Shown piece by piece: positions 7,500-15,835 of a stretch of 41,897 bases of DNA; position 1 is the stretch's first letter, and every line of letters begins with the position of its first letter. Source of the DNA: Sphingomonas echinoides ATCC 14820. GTDB taxonomy: Bacteria; Pseudomonadota; Alphaproteobacteria; Sphingomonadales; Sphingomonadaceae. The stretch covers positions 2,134,279 through 2,176,175 of the forward strand of contig NZ_JH584235.1 in NCBI RefSeq assembly GCF_000241465.1, given 5' to 3'. The notes under the pieces were generated by a model. The model ran no database searches. It saw only the letters and a program-made list of their open reading frames with translations, and had not been told where the DNA came from. Position numbers and translations under genes: made by a program.

Positions 7500-9865
7500 A
7501 GTGCCACCCGGTTGAGACGCAGCGCATTGGTGACGACGCTGACGGACGAGAGGGCCATCGCTGCTGCAGCGATAATGGGCGACAGAAGAATGCCGAACAC
7601 CGGGTAGAGCAAACCTGCAGCGATGGGGACGCCTGCGGCATTGTAGATGAAGGCAAAGAAAAGATTCTGGCGGATATTGGCCATCGTCGCCTCGCTCAGC
7701 CGTCGCGCGCGCAAGATCCCATTGAGATCGCCTTTGAGCAGCGTCACGCCTGCGCTCTCGATGGCGACGTCCGTCCCCGAACCCATGGCGATGCCGACGT
7801 CGGCCGCCGCCAGCGCTGGCGCATCGTTCACTCCATCGCCCGCCATTGCAACCACACGGCCTTCGCGTTGCAGGCGCAGCACGACTGCGCTTTTCTGATC
7901 GGGCAGGACTTCCGCTTCAACCGCGTCGATACCAAGTTTACGAGCCACGGCCTGGGCTGTCGTTCGATTGTCGCCGGTCAGCATGACGACGCTGATGCCT
8001 TCCTTTCGCAGCGCCGCCAGCGCTTCAGCGGTTGTTGCCTTGATAGGATCTGCAATTGCCAGAATTCCTGCGACGCGGCCATCGACCGCCGCGAAGATCG
8101 CAGTGGCGCCGTCCGCCCGCATGTCATCTGCCTGCGTGGCTGCTGTCGATACATCGATGCCATTCTCGTTTAGATAAGCTCCAGCACCCAGGAATATGCG
8201 CTTGCCACCGACGGTGCCGACAGCGCCTTTGCCCGTGGGCGAGTCGAAATCCGAAACTTCAGGAATGTCGAGCTGGCGGAGCTTGGCCGCAGCGACGATC
8301 GCAAGCGCCAAGGGATGTTCGGATGCCCGTTCGACGCCAGCGGCCAACCGAAGAATATCATCCTCCGAAAAGCCGTCCATCGCCACGATGGCGGTCAGGG
8401 AAGGGCGTCCCTCGGTCAGGGTGCCGGTCTTGTCGACGACGATCGTATCGACCTTCTCCATTCGCTCGAGCGCCTCGGCATTCTTGATCAGGACACCAAG
8501 CCCAGCGCCGCGCCCGATACCGACCATGATCGACATCGGAGTCGCAAGCCCCAACGCGCAGGGGCAAGCAATAATCAATACCGCAACGGCCGCAACGAGG
8601 CCGTGTGCCAATCGCGGCTCTGGACCCCAGATCGCCCAAATCGCGAAGGAGAGCAGCGCGATGCCGAGCACGGCGGGTACGAACCAGCCAGCGACCTTGT
8701 CAGCCATGCGCTGGATCGGAGCGCGCGATCGCTGCGCATCGGCGACCATTTGAACGATCCGCGCCAGCATTGTATCGCGGCCGATCTTGTCGGCGCGCAC
8801 GATGAGCGATCCCGTCTGGTTCACGGTTCCTGCGACGACAAGGGCCGCGACCGTTTTCGTCACCGGCATCGATTCGCCGGTTACCATCGATTCATCGATG
8901 GAGGAGCGGCCCTCCTCGACGATGGCATCTACGGGTACTTTTTCGCCGGGGCGGACCCGCAGTCGGTCGCCGACAGCGATCAGGTCGATCGCGACTTCTT
9001 CGTCATTCCCGTCCGCCATAATCCTGCGCGCGGTCTTGGGAGCGAGATTGAGAAGAGCCTTGATCGCGCCCGAGGTGCGCTCGCGAGCGCGCAACTCAAG
9101 AACCTGGCCCAGGAGGACAAGGACGGTGATCACGGCAGCCGCCTCGAAATAGATCGCGACCGTGCCGTCCATCATACGAAAAGCTGCAGGGAATATGCCC
9201 GGCGCTGCAGTGGCCACCACACTATAAGCCCAGGCCACGCCCGTCCCCATCGCGATCAAGGTAAACATGTTGAGGTTGCGGGTCCGGACAGAGGCCCAAC
9301 CGCGCTCGAAAAATGGCCAGCCCGCCCAGATCACGACCGGGGTTGCCAAAGCGAACTGGAGCCAGCCCGATATGCGCTCGGAAATGAGGCTGTGCAGCGC
9401 TGGGAACAGGTGTCCGCCCATTTCCAGCACGAAGATGGGCACCGTAAGCGCCAAAGCGATCCAAAACCTGCGAGACATATCGAGCAGTTCAGCGCTTGGC
9501 CCCGAGTCTGCAGTTACAACCTCCGGTTCGAGGGCCATACCACATATCGGGCATGGCCCGGGATGATCCTGACGGATCCGCGGGTGCATGGGGCAGGTCC
9601 AGATGGCGCCGGGCTGGGGCGCCGCCGGCCTGTTACTACCCTCAGACAAATAGCGCTCGGGGTCGGAGGCGAACTTGGCGCGGCACCCCGCACTACAGAA
9701 ATAATATTCCTTTCCCCCATGCGAGACATGATGAGAGGCGACAGCCGGATCGACCATCATGCCGCACACTGGATCCTTGGCCATCTTCGAGCCCGGGGTG
9801 GCATCGTGCTTGCCCGCGCAGCAGCTATGCGCATCAGATTTGCTCTCAGGAATCGGATCAGTCAC
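7496..9865 (-). CDS. copA: Cu(I)-exporting P1B-type ATPase
   Basis: This 789-residue ATPase exports cytosolic Cu(I) at ATP cost. It has an N-terminal Cys/His stretch, a YHS domain (DPVCGMMVD to [10 protein letters not shown], about 30-70), then a heavy-metal-binding CPMHP...CPICGM domain (about 90-115) instead of the usual HMA domains. The core includes the TGES actuator, the CPC metal site in a membrane helix (about 434), phosphorylated Asp in DKTGTLTEG (about 478), SEHPLA and GDGVNDAP. The NMFTLIAMG and [11 protein letters not shown] helices fit Cu pumps. GTG at 9865 is chosen because AAGGAG lies upstream; a longer start at 9934 would lie upstream of the promoter. Confidence 0.93.
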   Translation of the reverse strand: MTDPIPESKSDAHSCCAGKHDATPGSKMAKDPVCGMMVDPAVASHHVSHGGKEYYFCSAGCRAKFASDPERYLSEGSNRPAAPQPGAIWTCPMHPRIRQDHPGPCPICGMALEPEVVTADSGPSAELLDMSRRFWIALALTVPIFVLEMGGHLFPALHSLISERISGWLQFALATPVVIWAGWPFFERGWASVRTRNLNMFTLIAMGTGVAWAYSVVATAAPGIFPAAFRMMDGTVAIYFEAAAVITVLVLLGQVLELRARERTSGAIKALLNLAPKTARRIMADGNDEEVAIDLIAVGDRLRVRPGEKVPVDAIVEEGRSSIDESMVTGESMPVTKTVAALVVAGTVNQTGSLIVRADKIGRDTMLARIVQMVADAQRSRAPIQRMADKVAGWFVPAVLGIALLSFAIWAIWGPEPRLAHGLVAAVAVLIIACPCALGLATPMSIMVGIGRGAGLGVLIKNAEALERMEKVDTIVVDKTGTLTEGRPSLTAIVAMDGFSEDDILRLAAGVERASEHPLALAIVAAAKLRQLDIPEVSDFDSPTGKGAVGTVGGKRIFLGAGAYLNENGIDVSTAATQADDMRADGATAIFAAVDGRVAGILAIADPIKATTAEALAALRKEGISVVMLTGDNRTTAQAVARKLGIDAVEAEVLPDQKSAVVLRLQREGRVVAMAGDGVNDAPALAAADVGIAMGSGTDVAIESAGVTLLKGDLNGILRARRLSEATMANIRQNLFFAFIYNAAGVPIAAGLLYPVFGILLSPIIAAAAMALSSVSVVTNALRLNRVAL

Positions 9866-9890
9866 GGCTCGTCTCCTTATCGACGAATGC

Positions 9891-9921
9891 AATCTGGGGT
9901 CTGACATCATGTCAGGGTCAA
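9891..9921 (-). promoter_or_regulatory. CueR-type promoter of the copper ATPase operon
   Basis: On the minus strand, -35 TTGACC (9916-9921) and -10 CAGATT (9891-9896) are 19 bp apart. The spacer contains the dyad CTGACAT-G-ATGTCAG (9901-9915). This geometry is diagnostic of MerR/CueR activation. Expected transcription start lies about 20 bases before the GTG at 9865. Confidence 0.8.
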
Positions 9922-9968
9922 CCCCGGCTCTCATATATTTTTGCGTGGGCGACCCTCGTTTCCCCGGA

Positions 9969-10856
9969 TCAGCCAGACAATCGATTGTGAATGGAGGTCG
10001 CTGCCCTGGCCGCCTGGCCCGCCGCTACTGCGATTTGATCCAGCCCTTCGACCATGTCGCCGGCGGCGAACATACCGCTGATCGTCGTTTGCTGATGCTC
10101 ATCGACGACGATGCACCCTGACGGGGCCAATTCGGCACCAGCCATCCGCGCCAGTTCCGAGTGAGCGGAGGTCCCAAGAGCAACATATAGGGTGTCGAAT
10201 TGGAGCGATCGGCCATCGGCTAAATGGGCGAGAAGGTCTTTCTCGTTGACCGACAAATCGCTGACAGGCGCTCGCTCCACCCTAATAGCGTATCGAACCA
10301 GATTTGCCTCGTCAGCGTGCGAGAGTTCCGAAGCATCCTGAGTGAGCAGGGTGACGGTATCGCTGTAGTGGCGAACGAAAATCGCTTCGGCCGCGCCGTG
10401 GTCGGAACAGCCCAGCACGGCGACTCTCCTGCCGCGGATCTCGTAGGCATCGCAGATCGGACAATAGCGTATCAACCCTTGCGCAACGCCTCGATCGTGC
10501 GCTTCCTGCTCTATTCTCGGTCGATGATTTGTCACGCCTTGGGCGAGCAATATGGTTCGTGCCTCAATGGCCTGGGAACCCGTATAGGCGATAAAGCCAG
10601 TATCGGCGCGCTCGACGCGCTCGACGACTCCGTTGGCCAATTCGGCACCGTAGCGAGCTGCATGTTGACGCATACGCAAAAGCAAATCCGCGCCAGATAT
10701 TCCGTCTGGAAATCCAAGGAGGTTATGGGTCGTTGGGATGCGGGCTGCCCGGCCCGGCCCCGCATCGACGACCAGCGTGGCTCGCAGAAACCGGCCCAGA
10801 TAGGTGGCAGCCGTTAGGCCTGCGGGGCCTCCGCCAATGATAATGCAGTCGTACAT
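9969..10856 (-). CDS. Thioredoxin-reductase-like FAD-dependent disulfide oxidoreductase
   Basis: This 295-residue flavoprotein has an FAD-binding [13 protein letters not shown] at residues 5-17, a redox CPICD motif in the second domain (about residue 135) and the C-terminal FAD motif [20 protein letters not shown]. The second nucleotide-binding loop reads [12 protein letters not shown], a degenerate GxGxxA, and the HRRxxxR NADPH motif of true thioredoxin reductases is missing. It may use NADH or another donor, or not be a TrxR at all. ATG at 10856 has AAAGG upstream. A GAGGGC-N14-GCGTAA element 34 bases upstream links it to the copper regulon proposed here. Confidence 0.82.
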   Translation of the reverse strand: MYDCIIIGGGPAGLTAATYLGRFLRATLVVDAGPGRAARIPTTHNLLGFPDGISGADLLLRMRQHAARYGAELANGVVERVERADTGFIAYTGSQAIEARTILLAQGVTNHRPRIEQEAHDRGVAQGLIRYCPICDAYEIRGRRVAVLGCSDHGAAEAIFVRHYSDTVTLLTQDASELSHADEANLVRYAIRVERAPVSDLSVNEKDLLAHLADGRSLQFDTLYVALGTSAHSELARMAGAELAPSGCIVVDEHQQTTISGMFAAGDMVEGLDQIAVAAGQAARAATSIHNRLSG

Positions 10857-10890
10857 GCATGCCTTTCGCTGACGTTGATCGACATTGCTA

Positions 10891-10916
10891 TTACGCGGCA
10901 CGGGGCATGTGCCCTC
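10891..10916 (-). promoter_or_regulatory. Shared regulon promoter motif, site F (flavoprotein)
   Basis: Minus-strand GAGGGC (10911-10916), 14 bases, GCGTAA (10891-10896). It has one mismatch from the GAGGGG of the other five sites with the same spacing. It ends 34 bases upstream of the flavoprotein ATG at 10856. GCGTAA resembles an ECF-sigma -10 element (CGT core). Confidence 0.7.
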
Positions 10917-10955
10917 GAAAGCAGGCGCTTCTCTGGAGAAAATGCAGATGGGCGC

Positions 10956-10981
10956 GAGGGGTACGAGCCGTCGATGCGTAA
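10956..10981 (+). promoter_or_regulatory. Shared regulon promoter motif, site E (fliQ side)
   Basis: GAGGGG (10956-10961), 14 bases, GCGTAA (10976-10981), an exact match to the cop sites. It points towards fliQ and the nuclease-like gene, 186 bases before the fliQ TTG. It is divergent from site F, with 39 bases between the facing -35 elements. Confidence 0.75.
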
Positions 10982-11167
10982 GTCAGATGTAGCCCATCAA
11001 CCGACAGGATGGACAAATGAGGTGCCCACGGGTCGCAGCGTGGCGCGGGGGCAAGTGGACGTGGGGAAGACGGATCGGAAGCAATGATCGCGCTCCACGC
11101 CCCTCGCCCCGCAAGGATCGCTAGGCGCACGTCCTGGCGCCGCGACCCCGTCACCGCGGGAGGCGAA

Positions 11168-11440
11168 TTGGAGACCTACAGTCCTTTTTCGGTTTCGATG
11201 GGCCAGGCACTCTGGGTCATCATGATCATCGCCGGGCCTCCGCTCATTTTGATGCTGGTCGTCGGGCTGGTTATTTCCATGGTCCAGGCCGCGACATCGA
11301 TCAACGAACAGACGGTAAGCTTTGTCCCGAAGCTTCTGGCGTTCATCCTGTTTCTTGCAATCTACGGGGCGACCGTCGGCGATCTCCTGATCGACTATAC
11401 CCGCGACCTGTTCATGCATATTCCGGACGACATACGATGA
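11168..11440 (+). CDS. fliQ: FliQ-family flagellar export-gate protein, orphan
   Basis: This 90-residue protein has two membrane helices (about 15-38 and 53-72) separated by the conserved QAATSINEQTVSFVPK segment. It ends LLIDYTRDLF, matching the whole length of FliQ (about 89 residues). FliQ with FliP and FliR forms the export gate of the flagellar type III apparatus. TTG at 11168 follows GGGAGG and gives the standard length. No other flagellar or secretion gene is in the window, so it is an isolated copy. It looks intact with no frameshift. Why it sits in a copper-resistance region is unknown. Confidence 0.85.
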   Translation: METYSPFSVSMGQALWVIMIIAGPPLILMLVVGLVISMVQAATSINEQTVSFVPKLLAFILFLAIYGATVGDLLIDYTRDLFMHIPDDIR

Positions 11441-11543
11441 TCGCAGGCCTTTTATTAGGCCGGGGCAGCTCCCGCAAAATCTGGTGGTCCGCGAAATGGA
11501 GTGCTAGCGTCCGAGGAGATTGGGGCGAAGGGGGGAGCAGGGT

Positions 11544-12827
11544 TTGGCAGACTTTGAATTGCTGGCGCGGCAACTGATCCAGCGATGGAAGGAAGACCCG
11601 AACGCGACCTATCAGAGCTGGTTTCTTTGGGACGAGCGCATCAAGAATTTCCGCTCGATCCGACGGGGCCTCGCCCAGGTGGTCGCTGAAATCGAAGCCG
11701 GGAGGTTCGGCGTCGCTTATCGCGGATCTTCGCTGGAAACGGTCGTTCATTCGGTCGCCGAGCAACGGCAGATATTCAAAGGTGCGGATCATGCGTTTCT
11801 TTGGAAGCCAAAATTGCGCATCCCTGACATCTATGAAAACCCAGCGAACCAGCGCGCTTTTGGCCGGTTGCTGGATCATTGCGCGTGCTGTGATACCGCT
11901 GAAGAGATTATCGCGGGAATCCACACCATTGATCGCCTGAACATCAAAGGCCTGGGACCAGCGGTCGCCAATCTCCTCTACTTCCTGCATCCCACGCTGG
12001 TCCCGCCGTTCAACACGGCGATCGTCAATGGCTATAACAAGCTGACGGGCGGGAAGGTGAAGCTGGGCAGCTGGCAGCATTTTCTCGCGATGCGCTCGGG
12101 CGTCCTTGATCTGAACGAGCAGTTCCGCGATTTGCTGTCGAACGATCTCGGCGCCATTGGGGGGCTGTTGTTTGATATCGGCTCGGGGCGTTATCCTGCG
12201 CCACCACGCGACGAGGGCGATCAGGCAGCCGGTTCCTGGGCGGCGCGGCTCGAACAGGCCAGGACCGAGGCGCAAAGTCTCAACAAGGCCCTTCAGAAGC
12301 AGGGCGAAAGCGATCGGACCCATTCGGAGATTCAGGCCTGGCTTCGCGACATCGGTCATGCGCTAGGCTATGATGTCTGGATCGCAGCCAACGACCGCGG
12401 GCGTCTCCATGATGGGGTGCGTCTTGGTGAGGGATGCCTTGAGTGCCTGCCGGAGTCGATTTCCACTTCGACCGGTGCCGATGCCATCCGTCTTATTGAT
12501 GTACTGTGGCTGGAGCGGGCGAGCGATCGTGTCGCCGCGGCCTTCGAAGTCGAGCATTCGACTTCGATTTATTCGGGCATCGTCCGGATGCTCGACCTGG
12601 CCCTGAGCGGCAGCGAGTTGCACGCCACCGCCGGGCTGTTCCTTGTCGCACCCGATGCCCGCGAGAGCGAGGTGCGGGCGCAACTCGCACGGCCCGCCTT
12701 CAGCCGTATCGCAGATCTTGAGATCGCCTATCTTCCCTATGGTGAGCTGGAACGCCACAAGGAAGCGATCTCCCGTTTTGGTTCGGGCCTGAAAGCGATC
12801 AAGGCCATATCGCGCGCGCTGCCGTGA
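11544..12827 (+). CDS. Unrecognised protein: HhH-glycosylase-like middle, possible nuclease-like C-terminus
   Basis: I do not recognise a characterised family. In the 427-residue frame, about residues 130-170 (LNIKGLGPAVANLLYFLHP then PPFNTAIVNGYN) resemble the helix-hairpin-helix and following helix of DNA-glycosylase folds. A charged coiled segment lies near 230-260 (ARLEQARTEAQSLNKALQK). The C-terminal 160 residues hold IDVLWLERAS and AFEVEHSTSIYSGI, which could be the Asp and Glu elements of a PD-(D/E)xK-like fold with the Lys replaced. A DNA repair, restriction or defence role is inference only. TTG at 11544 follows AGGGGGGAG; TTG at 11520 is an alternative. It ends 11 bases from the convergent copD stop. 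Confidence 0.6.
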   Translation: MADFELLARQLIQRWKEDPNATYQSWFLWDERIKNFRSIRRGLAQVVAEIEAGRFGVAYRGSSLETVVHSVAEQRQIFKGADHAFLWKPKLRIPDIYENPANQRAFGRLLDHCACCDTAEEIIAGIHTIDRLNIKGLGPAVANLLYFLHPTLVPPFNTAIVNGYNKLTGGKVKLGSWQHFLAMRSGVLDLNEQFRDLLSNDLGAIGGLLFDIGSGRYPAPPRDEGDQAAGSWAARLEQARTEAQSLNKALQKQGESDRTHSEIQAWLRDIGHALGYDVWIAANDRGRLHDGVRLGEGCLECLPESISTSTGADAIRLIDVLWLERASDRVAAAFEVEHSTSIYSGIVRMLDLALSGSELHATAGLFLVAPDARESEVRAQLARPAFSRIADLEIAYLPYGELERHKEAISRFGSGLKAIKAISRALP

Positions 12828-12838
12828 TGGGCGAATGT

Positions 12839-13774
12839 CTATACGCCGGAGGCGGGAGGCGCCAATAGTCCGAGCCAGGCAACGAGCGTAAGGATTGCAA
12901 GCGCACACCCGCTCTCGACAATCAGACTTCGGCGAAGCGACCGTATCGCGGCTGGTGCGTCACCGCTTTCGACAGCCATCGCCAACGCAGGCGTGAGGAA
13001 GAAGCGATTGGCTGCTGCAAGGATGAGCATTGCGCCAAACAGCAGCAATTTCGCTGTCAGCAGCGCACCATAGAGACTTGTGAAAAGCGATCCCAATCTG
13101 GACGGCCCCACCAGTATCCAGCTGTTGACCACACCAGAGAGGATGAGGAGGCCGACCACGATTGAGCCGATCCTGGCGAAGCCGTCCAAGGCTCGGTGCG
13201 AAAGGTGAATATGGTCCACAGCCATTCGGTCGGCGGGGCGAAATATGAGTAGGCATAGAGCAGCCAACGCCCCGACCCATATCCCTGCTGCCAACAAATG
13301 GGTGATATCGGCGCCAAGATGAACCCATCCCAGCAAGCCTTCATCGGCAGCGCCGTGACCGGTCCAGGCCAATGTTGCAAGAGCGATCGCTGCCGTGAAC
13401 GAAAGTGAACCGAGAGCAAAAGCGGGACGACGCCATCCGACAATCGAAAAATAAAGGACGAGCAAGAGTGCGGCCACTCGTACCTGCCATATCGTTCCGA
13501 TCGAGGTGCCCGAGATCACCATGTTGATTGTGGCGCGGTCTACCTGATCGACCGACACGCCGCCCATCGAGGCCGCCAAAACCATCATGCCGAGGATCGA
13601 CAGACCTATGCCGGCCAAGGCGATGGACGCGAGTACGGAGCGGAAGCGCAGGACCGAGCCGGATTCCCGTTCGGTCCCGCGCAATGTGTAGAGCCCGAAC
13701 ATCGGCAGCCCAAAAAGAAGCATCAGGTCAAGATAGAGTCCAAGCCTGACGGCGATTGCCACCATGTCCGGCAT
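12839..13774 (-). CDS. copD: CopD copper transport membrane protein
   Basis: This 311-residue protein has eight predicted membrane helices and matches the CopD/PcoD family. Typical features are the early LGLYLDLMLLFGLPMFGLY helix, the GHGAADEG loop (about 150), the HLGADITHLLAAGIWVGAL helix with two His, and a late AANRFFLTPAL block. CopD is thought to pass periplasmic copper from CopC across or into the inner membrane. ATG at 13774 lies 4 bases after the copC stop, so the two form one transcript. A more upstream in-frame start (13837) would overlap copC. Regulation is likely through site C upstream of copC. Confidence 0.88.
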   Translation of the reverse strand: MPDMVAIAVRLGLYLDLMLLFGLPMFGLYTLRGTERESGSVLRFRSVLASIALAGIGLSILGMMVLAASMGGVSVDQVDRATINMVISGTSIGTIWQVRVAALLLVLYFSIVGWRRPAFALGSLSFTAAIALATLAWTGHGAADEGLLGWVHLGADITHLLAAGIWVGALAALCLLIFRPADRMAVDHIHLSHRALDGFARIGSIVVGLLILSGVVNSWILVGPSRLGSLFTSLYGALLTAKLLLFGAMLILAAANRFFLTPALAMAVESGDAPAAIRSLRRSLIVESGCALAILTLVAWLGLLAPPASGV

Positions 13775-13778
13775 GGTC

Positions 13779-14159
13779 TTACTTGACCTTGAACGTGTAT
13801 CCGCCCTGGATGCGATGGGTGTCGGTCGAGACGACATGATAATCGAGCTTGTACGTTCCAGCTGTCAGCGGCTTGGCGAGCGTGGCAACGAGTGTCTTGC
13901 CGTCGGGAGCCAGCGTTGCCTTGACGCCGTTCATTTTCATCGGCCCCATCTTCATGCCGGGCATTTCGGTCATCGTCAGGTCGATTCCGGAGAACTGCGC
14001 GACAAGCGCTTCGGAAAAGACGAGCTGGATCTTCGTCGGGGCGACGACGACGGTGTCGGCGGCTGGCGTGGCACTGCTCAGTTTGGGGTGAGCCTGGACG
14101 GCGGTAGCGGCAAAGACAGAAGCCGCCATGGCGACGGCAAAAGCTGTTTTACGAAACAT
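13779..14159 (-). CDS. copC: CopC periplasmic copper chaperone
   Basis: This 126-residue precursor has a signal peptide (1-24, ending AVQA) and a mature protein starting HPKLSSATPA, whose N-terminal His is the Cu(II) ligand of CopC. Asp/His near the C-terminus (VSTDTHRIQGGY) complete the Cu(II) site. The Met-rich stretch MPGMKMGPMKM (about 75-85) is the Cu(I) site, longer than in short CopC proteins. It buffers periplasmic copper and partners CopD. ATG at 14159 has GGAG upstream. A promoter-motif copy (site C) ends 39 bases before the start. Confidence 0.92.
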   Translation of the reverse strand: MFRKTAFAVAMAASVFAATAVQAHPKLSSATPAADTVVVAPTKIQLVFSEALVAQFSGIDLTMTEMPGMKMGPMKMNGVKATLAPDGKTLVATLAKPLTAGTYKLDYHVVSTDTHRIQGGYTFKVK

Positions 14160-14198
14160 CGATTTCTCCATAGGCGGCGATACTGCCGACACAGCGAT

Positions 14199-14224
14199 TT
14201 ACGCACCGCAGAGTGCAACCCCTC
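14199..14224 (-). promoter_or_regulatory. Shared regulon promoter motif, site C (copCD)
   Basis: Minus-strand GAGGGG within 14217-14224 (GAGGGGTT), 14 bases after the hexamer, then GCGTAA (14199-14204). It drives towards copC, 39 bases to the ATG. It is the minus-strand half of a divergent pair with site A. Confidence 0.78.
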
Positions 14225-14292
14225 ATCAAACCCGCGAAATTTCTTCGGCGGTTGTATGGAAACCGGCCGGCGCGCGGGATCGGCGTAGGGTT

Positions 14293-14318
14293 GAGGGGTG
14301 AAGGCGCGCCGCGCGTAT
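14293..14318 (+). promoter_or_regulatory. Shared regulon promoter motif, site A (cytochrome c)
   Basis: GAGGGG (14293-14298), 14 bases, GCGTAT (14313-14318). It shares TTGAGGGGTG with site B and the same spacing. It ends 62 bases before the cytochrome c ATG. Read-through could also feed cnrYXH downstream. Confidence 0.78.
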
Positions 14319-14380
14319 GATCAATTGGATGGGGTGTGAAATCATCGATCGTCCAAAGACTTTCTGCTGGGGAGGACGCG

Positions 14381-14977
14381 ATGGAAGATTCAAGGAAAGC
14401 ATGGCTCCGGAGACATTTTCCGAGCGTGGGCTTCGTCGCGGCGGCGGCGCTGGCCGGTGGCGCGCTCGCCGGCATCGTCGTGTATGTCGGCGCTTACGAT
14501 ATTGGCGCTGATGCCCCCCACAGCAAACCAGTCTATTGGCTCGTGGAGCAATTCCGTGATCGCTCGATCGCGGTAAGGTCTCGCGACATCAGCGTCCCGG
14601 CAAACCTGATGGATGTGAAACGTCTGCAGAGCGGAGCGGGGCTCTATACCGAGATGTGCAGCGGCTGCCATCTCGCGCCGGGCCTTGAGAAGTCCGAGAT
14701 CAGCCAGGGCCTCTATCCCAGGGCTCCCGAGCTTTTCCGTGAGCCGCAGAGATCGGCAAAGGAGCAGTTCTGGATCATCAAGCATGGGGTCAAGCTCACA
14801 GCGATGCCGGCCTGGGGCAAAACCCATAGCGACGAGCTGATCTGGGACATGGTGGCTTTCGTGCGGCAGATGCCGAAGATGAGTCCTGCGCAATATCAGG
14901 CGGTGATTTCCAGTGCGCCTGAAGATCACGATGCGATGATGAAGGATATGCCTGGCATGACAAAGACGATGCCGTAA
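14381..14977 (+). CDS. Membrane-anchored c-type cytochrome of the copper locus
   Basis: This 198-residue protein has one N-terminal membrane anchor (about 16-38) and a periplasmic heme c domain. Heme attaches at CSGCH (Cys93, Cys96, His97). The likely distal Met is in LTAMPAWGK. The C-terminus is Met-rich (MMKDMPGMTKTMP), suggesting copper contact. Single-heme proteins of this type accompany copABCD clusters in sphingomonads, perhaps as electron partners of CopA; the role is inferred. ATG at 14381 follows GGGGAGG. It is divergent from copCD, with regulon motif copies for both directions. Confidence 0.85.
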   Translation: MEDSRKAWLRRHFPSVGFVAAAALAGGALAGIVVYVGAYDIGADAPHSKPVYWLVEQFRDRSIAVRSRDISVPANLMDVKRLQSGAGLYTEMCSGCHLAPGLEKSEISQGLYPRAPELFREPQRSAKEQFWIIKHGVKLTAMPAWGKTHSDELIWDMVAFVRQMPKMSPAQYQAVISSAPEDHDAMMKDMPGMTKTMP

Positions 14978-15011
14978 CTATGTGGCACCGTGCCTTGAAG
15001 GTCGTCGTTCA

Positions 15012-15038
15012 GCCCCCCGAAAACCGAGGGGCGCTTTT
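15012..15038 (+). terminator. Intrinsic terminator after cytochrome c
   Basis: A GC-rich stem pairs GCCCCCCG (15012-15019) with CGAGGGGC (15025-15032), one mismatch, around a loop of AAAAC, followed by GCTTTT. The T tract is short, so read-through into cnrYXH is plausible. Confidence 0.6.
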
Positions 15039-15119
15039 GACGAACGGGCTGATAGCGGAGGTGGAAAAGACGGGTCTTGCGCCAGCGCGTCGGATGGATT
15101 GAAGAAATAGGAATTTGAG

Positions 15120-15401
15120 ATGAATGTAGACTTGGATGGGCTCTTGAGCCGCTTACGCAACGAACCGGGGCATCCCGGTCTGGCCGGTCTTGAAGAGGCA
15201 GTGTTCAGGCGCATTGCCGCCAGGACGCAGGTTTCGGCGGGCTCCCAGTTGAGGCTTGGCGCGGTCGCCGCCTTTGGCGCAGTGCTGCTGGGTGTTGCCA
15301 GCAACGGGGTTACGACGCCAGTCGAGGCCTCCGTTACGCTCTCGCCTTTTGGGCCATCCAATCCGCTTGCTCCCTCCACGTTGCTCGCAGGTCCGCGATG
15401 A
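15120..15401 (+). CDS. CnrY-like membrane anti-sigma factor
   Basis: This 93-residue protein has a cytosolic N-terminal half (residues 1-43, with charged helix LLSRLRNEPGHP to EEAVFRRIAARTQ), one membrane helix (about 44-62) and a short periplasmic tail containing SPFG. Sequence similarity to CnrY is faint, but length (CnrY is 95 residues), topology and gene order Y-X-H fit. In that system CnrY holds the sigma factor CnrH inactive at the membrane until CnrX senses metal. Its stop overlaps the next start by 4 bases (ATGA). No copy of the regulon motif lies directly upstream. Confidence 0.75.
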   Translation: MNVDLDGLLSRLRNEPGHPGLAGLEEAVFRRIAARTQVSAGSQLRLGAVAAFGAVLLGVASNGVTTPVEASVTLSPFGPSNPLAPSTLLAGPR

Positions 15402-15835
15402 AGCCGCGGCTGCTCGTTCTGGTCGCGATTGTCGCCTTTGTCGCAGCCGTCGCGGGCGTGTTTCTGGGCCGTCATTTCCTGCCACATCCTGTGGCTGGCG
15501 GCGTCGAACTGCATGACGTATTGCACAGCAAGCTCGACCTGGACGATCGTCAGAAGGCTCAGATCGAGTTGCTTGAGCAGCGGTTTGCCGTGCGCCGACG
15601 GGCGCTGGAACTCGAACTGAGAGCCGACAATGCACGGCTTGCCGATGCCATCGAAACTGAACATGGCAACGGTCCGGGTGTCGCTGCGGCCGTCGATCAG
15701 TCGCATCAGGCAATGGGTCAGCTCCAAAAGGAGACGCTCGGCCATATCTTCGCCATGCGCCAGATCTTACGTCCGGATCAGGCCAAGACCTTCGACCAGG
15801 CGGTAGTACATGCGCTTACCGACGATGCGCGGTGA
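15398..15835 (+). CDS. CnrX-like periplasmic metal sensor
   Basis: This 145-residue protein has an N-terminal membrane anchor (about 5-24) and a helical-hairpin periplasmic domain. His39, His43, Glu60, His116 and Met120 reproduce the five metal ligands of Cupriavidus CnrX (His42, His46, Glu63, His119, Met123) at identical spacing, shifted by three. This is strong evidence for a CnrX-type metal site rather than a generic Spy/CpxP protein. CnrX binds Ni or Co and relieves CnrY inhibition. Here the surrounding genes handle copper, so the signal may differ. It overlaps the anti-sigma gene and the sigma gene by 4 bases each. Confidence 0.88.
   Translation: MKPRLLVLVAIVAFVAAVAGVFLGRHFLPHPVAGGVELHDVLHSKLDLDDRQKAQIELLEQRFAVRRRALELELRADNARLADAIETEHGNGPGVAAAVDQSHQAMGQLQKETLGHIFAMRQILRPDQAKTFDQAVVHALTDDAR

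Larger units (their letters stand above)
10857..11167. other. Divergent control region between flavoprotein and fliQ
   Basis: About 310 bases without a recognised gene. It holds two back-to-back copies of the shared promoter motif (minus strand 10891-10916, plus strand 10956-10981). The 186 bases from the plus-strand element to the fliQ start form a long leader in which I recognise no gene. A weak in-frame upstream ATG at 11084 could extend fliQ but adds an Arg-rich unlikely N-terminus. Confidence 0.6.

Noticed and set aside
8315..9904. 529-codon open frame on the plus strand
   Set aside because: It is antisense to the P-type ATPase and shows no protein-like domain pattern.
9866..9934. Longer N-terminus for the copper ATPase
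   Set aside because: It would place the start upstream of the MerR-type promoter; GTG 9865 has its own ribosome site.
15026..15050. GAGGGG in the terminator upstream of cnrY as a seventh motif site
   Set aside because: The base composition 14 bases downstream is GGGCTG, not GCGTA, and the G run is part of the hairpin stem.
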